Positions 1 to 5,635 of a DNA stretch of 9,298 bases are shown here, piece by piece. Origin of the DNA: Myxococcales bacterium (GTDB lineage: Bacteria; Myxococcota; Myxococcia; Myxococcales; Anaeromyxobacteraceae); assembly GCA_021784995.1 (NCBI GenBank), contig JAJYHA010000149.1, positions 1-9,298 on the forward strand, read 5' to 3'. Position numbers and translations under genes: made by a program. The notes beneath the pieces were generated by a model. That model ran no database searches and had not been told where the DNA came from. It was given only the letters and a program-made list of their open reading frames with translations. Each line of letters opens with the position of its first letter. Within the stretch, counting starts at the first letter, position 1.

Positions 1-2
1 GG

Positions 3-806
3 GGCGCGCTCGGGCGCTGGGCGCGCGCGTTGCTCACGCCGCGGCCGCTCTCGCTCCTCCGCTGCGACGCGGTCGGGGAGCGGGTCGAGGTGCGCGGGCG
101 GCCCTCGGTGCGGAACGCCGGGCGGATGGAGATCGGGGGGGGGACGGTCATCGGGTCGAGACCGGTGCCGGTCCAGCTCGCCACGGGGCGCGACGGGGCG
201 CTGCTGATCGGCGAGCGCGTCACCATCGGCTACGGCACCTCGATCGTCGCGGAGGGCCTGGTGGTGGTGGGCGAGGGGACGCGCATCGGCGCGTTCGGGA
301 CCATCTTCGACACCGAGGACGACGCGCTCACCGGCTGGCGCCGCACCGCGCGTCCGGTGGTCATCGGCCGCGGCGTGCGCATCGGCAGCAAGGTGACCGT
401 GCTGCCGGGGACGTCGATCGGCGACGGGGCGGAGATCGGCGCCGGCAGCGTCGTGTCGGGCGTCGTGCCACCGGGAAGCGTCGCGTCGGGTGCGCCGGCG
501 CGGATCGCGGGCGCGGCGCCCACGCCCCCCGCGGCGGCCGACGTCTCCGAGCGCGTCTCCCGGCTCCTCGCGCGGATCTTCGACCGCAGCACGCCGCCGC
601 CGCCGACGCTCGAGCTGGAGCGCCTCTCGGGCTGGGGCGCCGAGGGCGCGCTGCGCCTCCTGCTCGCCCTGGAGGAGGAGTTCGGGACGCAGATCCCGGC
701 CGACGACTGGCTCGCGGTGCGCTCGCCCGCGGACGTGGTGGCGCTGGTGGAGCGCTGCACCGCGGCGGCGCCCGCGGCGGCGGGGATCGCCGGCGCCGGG
801 CGCTGA
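3..806 (+). CDS. Left-handed beta-helix acyltransferase fused to a degenerate acyl-carrier-like domain (5' partial)
   Basis: Likely O-acyl/acetyltransferase acting on a sugar or lipid-linked glycan in the cytoplasm. The reading frame is open to the left edge (first full codon at base 3), so the gene probably starts outside; a TTG at 30 is the only internal candidate near the edge. Numbering from that TTG, residues about 14-160 are hexapeptide repeats ([LIV]-G-x4 pattern: VVIGRG, VRIGSK, TSIGDG, AEIGAG) ending in the family-typical SGAPARI. An Ala/Pro linker leads to an acyl-carrier-like domain at about 171-242 with the helix ALEEEFGTQIP. Where carriers have W-D-S-L, this one has W202-G-A-E, so the phosphopantetheine serine is absent. 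The D-x-D-F-H loop common in related acetyltransferases reads DTEDD. It lies 12 bases upstream of the phosphotransferase start, so the two are probably one operon. The fold is confident; donor and acceptor are unknown. Confidence 0.82.
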   Translation, partial: GALGRWARALLTPRPLSLLRCDAVGERVEVRGRPSVRNAGRMEIGGGTVIGSRPVPVQLATGRDGALLIGERVTIGYGTSIVAEGLVVVGEGTRIGAFGTIFDTEDDALTGWRRTARPVVIGRGVRIGSKVTVLPGTSIGDGAEIGAGSVVSGVVPPGSVASGAPARIAGAAPTPPAAADVSERVSRLLARIFDRSTPPPPTLELERLSGWGAEGALRLLLALEEEFGTQIPADDWLAVRSPADVVALVERCTAAAPAAAGIAGAGR

Positions 807-815
807 GGGGAGGGG
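806..815 (+). promoter_or_regulatory. Ribosome binding site for the phosphotransferase
   Basis: The purine run aggggagggg begins at the last base of the upstream stop codon and lies just before a GTG at 819. It supports GTG 819 as the start and indicates translation directly following the acyltransferase gene. Confidence 0.55.
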
Positions 816-818
816 ATC

Positions 819-2225
819 GTGCTCCAGCAGAAGGTGCGCCTCGTCCGGCTCGGGTTGCGGCTCGCAGACCTGGCCCTGCTCTCGGTCGCGTTCCCCGTGG
901 CCTACCAGCTCCGCGACCGCATGCAGTCGAACACGCTGCCGGGGCTCTACCCCATCGCGAGCTACTGGCCGGTGCTGGTGCTGACGCTCCTGCTGTGGGT
1001 CGGCGTCTCCTGGGCCACGCGCGTGTACCACCGCTCCAGCGTCCGCCCGGTCGCGACCGAGCTCTTCCGCGTCACGCGGGCGGTGGTCCTCGTGGCGTGG
1101 ATCATGCTGGCGCTCGGCTTCCTGACGCAGCAGATCGGCGTCTCGCGCCTCTTCGTGGGCATCTACTTCTCCCTCGCCCTCGCGCTCCTCGTCGTGGACC
1201 GGATCGCCATCCGGCGGCTGGCGCGGTCGATCGGCCGGCACGGCTTCAACACGCCGCGGTTCGCGGTGGTGGGGAGCTCGGAGCTCGCTCGCGAGGTGGT
1301 CCGCAGCGTGACGCGGGAGGCGAGGTCCGGGTACGAGTTCGCGGGTTACGTCGTGGACGGCCCCGCGCCGGCCGCGCTCGCCTCGGGCAAGATCCTCGGG
1401 CCGATCGAGGAGCTGCCGCGGCTGCTCCGGAGCGAGGTCATCGACGAGGTGATCTTCGCCATGCCGCGCGATCGCCTCGACGCGGTGGAGGAGGGGATCC
1501 GGCTCTGCCAGGAACAGGGCATCGCGGCGCGGGTGTGCCTGGATCTCCTCGTCCACGGCGCCGGCAACGTCTCGGTGGACGACTCGCTCGACCTCCCGCT
1601 CCTCTCCTTCACGACGACCCCCTCCGACGCGGTCGCCCTCGCCGCGAAGCGCGTCTTCGACGTGGCGATGAGCGCGCTCGTGCTCCTGCTCCTCTCGCCG
1701 GTGCTGCTCGTCGCCGCCCTGGCCGTCGCGCTGGGACCGCGAGGCCCCGTGCTCTCGCGCCAGCGGAGGGTGGGCATGAACGGACGCGAGTTCTGGCTCT
1801 ACCGCTTCCGCACGCGCGTCCCCTCCGGGGAGGCGAGCGGGGAGGCCGCGGAACACCAGGCCGGGGCCGGCTCCAGGACGGTCAAGGCGCGCGTGGGAGA
1901 ACTCACGAGGGTGGGGGCCCTCCTCCAGCGCACGTCGCTCGACGGGCTGCCGCAGCTCTGGAACGTCCTCCGGGGCGAGATGAGCATCGTCGGCCCGCAC
2001 GCGCCGTCGCCGGCCGAGGTGCGCGGTTACGAGCGGTGGCAGCGCCGGCGCCTCAGCATGAAGCCGGGGATGACCTGCCTGGCGCGGGAGCCCGCGGCCG
2101 GAGAGCCTGCGGCGACCGGGATGCAGCTCGACCTCCGCTACATCGACAGCTGGTCGCTCTGGCAGGATCTGAAGATCCTGGTCCGCTCCATCCCGCTCGT
2201 CTTCTCGGGCCGCGGAATGCGTTGA
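819..2225 (+). CDS. Polyprenyl glycosylphosphotransferase (undecaprenyl-phosphate sugar-1-phosphate transferase family), altered active site
   Basis: By family, this enzyme moves a sugar-1-phosphate from a UDP-sugar to undecaprenyl phosphate at the inner membrane, the first step of exopolysaccharide repeat assembly. The 468 residues show the full large-form architecture. There are about four N-terminal membrane segments (about 10-30, 45-66, 86-103, 109-126), a nucleotide-binding-like domain from about 147 (FAVVGSSELAREVV), a membrane segment at about 283-305 after KRVFDVAMS, and a C-terminal catalytic domain with GPVLSRQRRVG, LPQLWNVLRGEMSIVGP, RRLSMKPGMTCL and YIDSWSLWQDLKIL. Several catalytic-domain positions deviate: SLDELPQ is SLDGLPQ (D375 kept, Glu replaced by G376), GPRP is GPHAP, KFR is RFR (R329), and the WQVSGR stretch is LAREPAAG. 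The family is certain; activity is uncertain. The gene has a good ribosome site and follows the acyltransferase closely. Confidence 0.9.
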   Translation: MLQQKVRLVRLGLRLADLALLSVAFPVAYQLRDRMQSNTLPGLYPIASYWPVLVLTLLLWVGVSWATRVYHRSSVRPVATELFRVTRAVVLVAWIMLALGFLTQQIGVSRLFVGIYFSLALALLVVDRIAIRRLARSIGRHGFNTPRFAVVGSSELAREVVRSVTREARSGYEFAGYVVDGPAPAALASGKILGPIEELPRLLRSEVIDEVIFAMPRDRLDAVEEGIRLCQEQGIAARVCLDLLVHGAGNVSVDDSLDLPLLSFTTTPSDAVALAAKRVFDVAMSALVLLLLSPVLLVAALAVALGPRGPVLSRQRRVGMNGREFWLYRFRTRVPSGEASGEAAEHQAGAGSRTVKARVGELTRVGALLQRTSLDGLPQLWNVLRGEMSIVGPHAPSPAEVRGYERWQRRRLSMKPGMTCLAREPAAGEPAATGMQLDLRYIDSWSLWQDLKILVRSIPLVFSGRGMR

Positions 2226-2332
2226 AAAGTCGAGGAGAGCCGAGGCGAGGCGACCCACGCGGGTGTTGCTCGTCCCCGCGCGCGCCGCGACGATTCTCCG
2301 CCCTTGCCCCGTACATGTGGGACGCGAAAGCA

Positions 2333-2346
2333 CTCCTGCACAGGAG
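2333..2346 (+). repeat. Small inverted repeat enclosing a strong Shine-Dalgarno sequence
   Basis: CTCCTG at 2333-2338 is the exact reverse complement of CAGGAG at 2341-2346. As RNA this allows a five-pair stem with a GCAC loop that hides the AGGAGG ribosome site. The structure is short and could be chance. Confidence 0.35.
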
Positions 2347-2351
2347 GTAGC

Positions 2352-2375
2352 ATGACACTCGTGCCGCGATGGTGA
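2352..2375 (+). CDS. Possible seven-codon leader peptide (MTLVPRW)
   Basis: An AGGAGG at 2342-2347 sits four bases before ATG 2352, the best ribosome site in this part of the window. The frame closes at TGA 2373-2375 after seven codons. The downstream lipoprotein gene begins 35 bases later in another frame and has a poor ribosome site of its own. A short translated leader that governs initiation downstream is plausible. An alternative is a decayed former start of the lipoprotein gene. Nothing in the peptide (no run of one amino acid) suggests classical attenuation. Confidence 0.25.
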   Translation: MTLVPRW

Positions 2376-2409
2376 GCGGCTGGGTGTCTCGAACGCACGG
2401 GTGTGGACG

Positions 2410-2961
2410 ATGTCGGATGTCCGTCGGCCACTTACGAGGGGAATCCGCTCCGCCGGCATGGCGGCCTTCGCCCTGGTTGCGTTCGCCGGCTGCAACGGGC
2501 TCGACTCCCCCCAGTTCACGGTCCGCGACACCGCCGTCGTCGTGCGGTCGAGCGCCGCCTTCACGCGCCAGCCCGATCTGCCCGCGCGCGTGGAGAGCAC
2601 CATCGACGCCTCCCTCGCCTACTGGGGCGGGACCTGGTCGCAGCTCTCCGGGAAGATGATCGTGCTCGACGGCAGCGCGCACGTGAGCTGCACCGGGCAC
2701 GAGGGCGCGGTCGGCTGCTACGACGGCGACATCCAGGTCTCGACGCAGGACGCCGGGAGCACCCTCCACTGCGTGGAGGAGACGGTGCTCGTCCACGAGA
2801 TCGGTCACGCCATCATCGGCGACCCGAATCACCTGGATCCGCGCTGGATGGACTTCTCCCCGGTCTTCCAGGCGCTGCAGGGCCGGACGGGCTACTCGGA
2901 CGCCGGGGACGGCAGTTGCCCGATCTACGTCAGCATGTGGCGCCACCCGCCGCAGCCCTGA
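2410..2961 (+). CDS. Putative lipoprotein zinc metallopeptidase (HExxH)
   Basis: A 183-residue exported protein of unknown substrate. The N-terminus is a lipoprotein-type signal: Arg-rich n-region (RRPLTRGIR), hydrophobic stretch about 16-27, then FAGC with C28 as the likely lipidated residue. Near the C-terminus is HEIGHAIIGDPNH followed by LDPRWM: H129, E130 and H133 form a zincin motif, and H141 is a possible third zinc ligand with M147 as a possible Met-turn. The canonical metzincin spacing (HExxHxxGxxH) is not met, because the third His is two residues too far. C94, C103, C121 and C170 could form disulfides. ATG 2410 is preferred over GTG 2401 because it gives a normal signal peptide; neither has a strong adjacent ribosome site. 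It converges with the glycosyltransferase gene, leaving a 31-base gap. A zinc protease is a good guess, the subfamily is not assignable, and its role in the polysaccharide locus is unknown. Confidence 0.75.
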   Translation: MSDVRRPLTRGIRSAGMAAFALVAFAGCNGLDSPQFTVRDTAVVVRSSAAFTRQPDLPARVESTIDASLAYWGGTWSQLSGKMIVLDGSAHVSCTGHEGAVGCYDGDIQVSTQDAGSTLHCVEETVLVHEIGHAIIGDPNHLDPRWMDFSPVFQALQGRTGYSDAGDGSCPIYVSMWRHPPQP

Positions 2962-2992
2962 ATCGCGGCGCGGGCGGGCCGTCACCGGGCCG

Positions 2993-3790
2993 TCAGGTGC
3001 TCCGCCGGCGCGCTCCCCTGGCGCGGAGCTCGCGGAGCAGGATGCCGACGAACCTCGGGTCCTCGAGGAGGTAACGGCGCCAGAGGCGGCGCGGCTCGTG
3101 CGCGAGCCGCCACAGCCACTCGAGCCCCACCCGTGAGATCCAGCGCGGTGCGCGCCGCAACCGTCCCGCGACGAAGTCGAGGCTCGCGCCCACCCCGACG
3201 GCGACCGCGGGGCGCAGGTCGTCGAGGTGCCGGTGGATCCAGATCTCCTGCTTGGGGGCGCCCAGGGCCACCAGCAGGAGCTGCGCGCGCGCCGCGCGCG
3301 CGCGCGCCAGGGCGGCCGCCGTCTCGTCCCCCTCGCCCCCGTCGATGCGGACCCGCGGCGCATCGGTGCCCACGATGTCGATTCCGGGGAAGGACGCGCG
3401 CAGCCGCTCCGCCGCCCTCTCGGCCACGCCGGGCAGGCCACCCAGCAGGTAGACGCGCCAACCGCGCCGGGCGGCGCGCTCCGCGAGCGGCAGCACCAGG
3501 TCGCTCCCCGAGACCTTCTCCGGGAGGGGCTCGCCCAGGAGCCAGGAGGCCCACAGGAGCGGCATGCCGTCGGCGAGCGACACGTCCACGTCGCGGTAGG
3601 CCGCCCGGAAGGCCGGATCGCGCTCCGCGATGACCACGTGGTCCACGTTGGGCGTGAAGACGGCGCCGCCCTGCGCCGCCTCCACGAGCCGCTCGATCCG
3701 GTCGAGCGCCTCGCTCCGCGTGACCGGATCGACGGAGACGCCTCCCAGGACCAGGCGACCGGCCGCGAGCCTCTCCGCCAGCACCGTCAC
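2993..3790 (-). CDS. WecG/TagA/CpsF-family glycosyltransferase (GT26)
   Basis: Family members transfer a ManNAc-type sugar from a UDP donor to a polyprenyl-diphosphate-linked sugar at the inner face of the membrane, the second step of a surface glycan. The 265 residues match the family's usual size of about 240-265. Visible motifs: TPNVDHVV (46-53), SLADGMPLLWA (71-81) with D74 in the position of the proposed catalytic base, EKVSGSDLV (91-99), YLLGG (114-118), LGAPKQEIWI (176-185) and GVGASLDFVAG (199-209). The basic C-terminal tail (EWLWRLAHEPRRLWRRYL) is the family's membrane-contacting appendage. GTG 3790 is the chosen start because GTGA overlaps the stop of the phosphatase gene and the conserved domain begins about ten residues later; the frame is open further upstream but that extension has no family-like sequence. 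Translational coupling is likely. The exact sugar is not predictable. Confidence 0.9.
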   Translation of the reverse strand: MTVLAERLAAGRLVLGGVSVDPVTRSEALDRIERLVEAAQGGAVFTPNVDHVVIAERDPAFRAAYRDVDVSLADGMPLLWASWLLGEPLPEKVSGSDLVLPLAERAARRGWRVYLLGGLPGVAERAAERLRASFPGIDIVGTDAPRVRIDGGEGDETAAALARARAARAQLLLVALGAPKQEIWIHRHLDDLRPAVAVGVGASLDFVAGRLRRAPRWISRVGLEWLWRLAHEPRRLWRRYLLEDPRFVGILLRELRARGARRRST

Positions 3791-4602
3791 GCGCGAGCCC
3801 CCGTGGCCAGGACGAGAGTCGTGCGGACGTGCTCGTGCAGGAGCCCGTTGCTGGCGATGCACCCACCGGAGGCGATCGAGGGCGTCCCGCGGAGGTCCGT
3901 GAACGAGCCGCCCGCCTCCTCGACGAGGACCTTCATGGGCGCGAGATCCCACACCTGGACGCCCGCTTCGACCCACGCCTCGGCCCGCCCGGAGAGCACC
4001 ATGGCGAAGCCCGCCAGGTCGCCGTGGCAGCGGGTCCGCGCGCAGGTGGTGGCCAGGCGTGCGACCGGGTCCAGGTAGGGGGCTGCGAGGAGGACCCGCG
4101 GCTCGCCCAGCGAGAGGGTGGCCTCCTCCCAGCTCGCGATGCGCGACACCTGCAGCCGCGCCGGTGGATCGCCGCCGGAGGTGAGCCAGGCGCCCCGGCC
4201 GCGCGCGGCGAAGTAGACCTCGCCCAGGGCCGGCAGCGCCATGGCGCCCGCCAGCACCTCGCCCCGGTGCTCCAGCGCGACGAGCGGTCCCCAGAACGAC
4301 TCCCCCCGGGTGAAGCCGCGGGTGCCGTCGAGCGGGTCCACGATCCAGCGCGTGTCCCGGCCTGCGGCGCCGGCCGGGTGGAGGCCCGACTCCTCGCCGA
4401 AGAGCCCGTGGTCGGGGAAGGCGTCGCGCACGACCGCGAAGATGGCGGCCTCCGACTCGCGGTCGGCGACCGTGACGGGAGTCCGGTCGGGCTTCAGCTC
4501 GACCCGCACGCCGCGGCGGAAGTGCGCGAGCGCCACGCGGGAGGCCGCCTCGACGGCGCGCCGCGCCGTCTCGAGCGCGCGTTCCAGGTCGAGGCCGGTC
4601 AT
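3787..4602 (-). CDS. Inositol-monophosphatase-family phosphatase, HisN-like
   Basis: A 271-residue magnesium-dependent phosphomonoesterase. Metal-site motifs are intact: FGEESG (68-73; E70), WIVDPLDGT (86-94; D89, D92) and WDLAPMKVLVEEAGG (218-232; D219). The CHGDLAGFAMVLSGRAE segment before the last motif and the IASNGLLHEHV ending resemble HisN-type histidinol-phosphate phosphatases more than classical inositol monophosphatases. By family it could act on histidinol phosphate, inositol phosphate or a sugar phosphate. Its stop overlaps the GT26 start (GTGA), so a role in making a polysaccharide precursor is a reasonable inference; no other histidine-biosynthesis gene is present. ATG 4602 is the start that begins just before the first conserved helix; the in-frame extension beyond it is low-complexity and unlike the family. 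The ribosome site is weak. Substrate is uncertain. Confidence 0.87.
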   Translation of the reverse strand: MTGLDLERALETARRAVEAASRVALAHFRRGVRVELKPDRTPVTVADRESEAAIFAVVRDAFPDHGLFGEESGLHPAGAAGRDTRWIVDPLDGTRGFTRGESFWGPLVALEHRGEVLAGAMALPALGEVYFAARGRGAWLTSGGDPPARLQVSRIASWEEATLSLGEPRVLLAAPYLDPVARLATTCARTRCHGDLAGFAMVLSGRAEAWVEAGVQVWDLAPMKVLVEEAGGSFTDLRGTPSIASGGCIASNGLLHEHVRTTLVLATGARA

Positions 4603-4771
4603 CGGCGTTACTCTAGCGCGTGACGGGCCGCCTGCCACCCGGGTCGGCTGCCGGCTGGCGTCCCCTGTCCGCGAGACCGTGCGTCCCTGCGGGCGGGACC
4701 GCGCCAGTGCAGCACCCTGGTCACGGGATATCGGTGTGCGGGCAGGCGCACTAGATTCCCGAGAGACCTTC
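4603..4771. promoter_or_regulatory. Divergent intergenic region between phosphatase and exosortase genes
   Basis: The phosphatase/GT26 pair leaves to the left and the exosortase unit to the right, so these 169 bases should hold both promoters. On the plus strand TAGATT at 4753-4758 is a weak -10-like hexamer with no clear -35; on the minus strand TAGAGT (near 4610-4615) is similarly weak. No sigma-54 element is convincing. Promoter presence is inferred from gene orientation, not from a clear consensus. Confidence 0.4.
4736..4751. repeat. Short dyad GTGCG-N6-CGCAC in the exosortase upstream region
   Basis: GTGCG (4736-4740) and CGCAC (4747-4751) are exact reverse complements around a six-base centre, ending two bases before the TAGATT hexamer. 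Position suits an operator, but five-base arms in GC-rich DNA are often chance. Confidence 0.2.
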
Positions 4772-5635
4772 ATGAGCGTCGACGTGCCACAGCGGCTCCA
4801 GTCGCGATCGGTCCTGCTCCTCATGCTGGCTGCGGCCACGGCCGCTCTCCAGCTCGCGATCGCCACGCGCTGGGAGGGGCGCGCCGACCATCTGATGGCG
4901 CTCGTCGCCGGTTGGGGAGGGGCCCTCTGGCTGGCGTGGCTCGATCGGGCGCACCGCCCGGGACGCCCCGTCGGGGCGATGGCGGGCACGCTCGGCATCG
5001 CCCTCGTCGTCACCACGTGGGTGCTCGCGCTGCGCGGACGGGGCGACTACGCGCTCCAGGCCCGCTTCCTGCCGCTCGCAGCGGGGCTCGGCCTGGCCCT
5101 CTCGGCGGGAGGCGTGCGCGCCCTCCGCGCCTTCTGGCGCGAGCTGGCGCTGCTGGCGCTGTCGCTCGCCTACCCGCTCCCGTTCCTGATCCGCGAGCTC
5201 TTCCAGCCCACGACGTTCACGGCGGCGGTGGCGGCAGGAGCGCTGCGCCTGGCCGGGTTCGCGGTGGAGCGCCGGGGCACGCTGCTCCTCTTCCCCGACT
5301 CGACCCTGCGGGTCTTCGACGCCTGCTCCGGCATCTTCCTCATGAGCCAGCTCGCGCTGCTCGCGGCGCTGGTCGCGTGCCTCCTGCCCATGACCCGCCG
5401 CCAGGCGGCGCTGGTGCTGCTGACGGGCGCCATCTCGGGCTTCCTGGTCAACGCGGCACGCATCGCCATGCTGGGGGCCGTGGCGGCGCGCGCGCCGGGC
5501 CAGTTCCACTACTGGGAGAGCTACGTGACCAGCTCGATCCTCTTCCCCGTGATCGCCACCGCGCTCGCGGGCACGGTCTGGTGGGTCATCCTCCACCGGC
5601 GCCGAGCGCACGTCGTGGAGGTGACGACCGCATGA
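4772..5635 (+). CDS. Exosortase/archaeosortase-family membrane protein
   Basis: Exosortases are multi-pass membrane cysteine transpeptidase-like enzymes that process C-terminal sorting signals (PEP-CTERM type) of exported proteins and usually sit in exopolysaccharide loci. This 287-residue protein is almost entirely hydrophobic, with about eight membrane segments. The three family-invariant residues appear in order: Cys185 in DACSGI, Arg230 in NAARIAML and His246 in GQFHYWESY. ATG 4772 gives a short hydrophilic N-terminus before the first membrane segment; upstream in-frame codons are antisense to the phosphatase gene. It has no EpsI-type domain fused at the C-terminus. Its TGA overlaps the next ATG (ATGA), coupling it to the PilZ gene. 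No protein with a PEP-CTERM-like tail is visible in the window, so the target lies elsewhere. The subfamily was not determined. Confidence 0.9.
   Translation: MSVDVPQRLQSRSVLLLMLAAATAALQLAIATRWEGRADHLMALVAGWGGALWLAWLDRAHRPGRPVGAMAGTLGIALVVTTWVLALRGRGDYALQARFLPLAAGLGLALSAGGVRALRAFWRELALLALSLAYPLPFLIRELFQPTTFTAAVAAGALRLAGFAVERRGTLLLFPDSTLRVFDACSGIFLMSQLALLAALVACLLPMTRRQAALVLLTGAISGFLVNAARIAMLGAVAARAPGQFHYWESYVTSSILFPVIATALAGTVWWVILHRRRAHVVEVTTA

Larger units (their letters stand above)
2226..2409 (+). other. Intergenic leader region upstream of the lipoprotein gene
   Basis: This 184-base stretch has no long ORF. It begins with a purine-rich run of CGAGG-like repeats (about 2232-2251). Its 3' half holds a strong Shine-Dalgarno sequence, a seven-codon ORF and an inverted repeat, described separately. 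I see no convincing sigma-70 or sigma-54 promoter and no hairpin followed by a T run. Confidence 0.4.

Noticed and set aside
2353..2410. Lipoprotein gene frameshifted from the strong ATG at 2352
   Set aside because: The ATG 2410 start already gives a complete signal peptide with basic n-region and FAGC lipobox, so no missing N-terminus needs explaining. Not excluded without relatives.
2976..2995. Nine-base direct repeat GGGCCGTCA in the gap between the lipoprotein and GT26 genes
   Set aside because: Only two copies, with one overlapping the GT26 stop codon. Too short to call an attachment site or terminator.
3283..3307. Alternating GC/CG tract inside the GT26 gene, possibly phase-variable
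   Set aside because: It encodes an ordinary Ala/Arg-rich helix, is interrupted at 3292-3293, and is expected in DNA this GC-rich. No sign of a frame change.
3791..3976. N-terminal extension of the GT26 protein to a start at 3976
   Set aside because: It overlaps the phosphatase coding region, is low-complexity, and the GTGA overlap start at 3790 gives the normal family length.
4241..4771. Upstream in-frame extension of the exosortase reading frame
   Set aside because: It is antisense to the well-supported phosphatase gene, Arg/Ser-rich and unlike an exosortase N-terminus.
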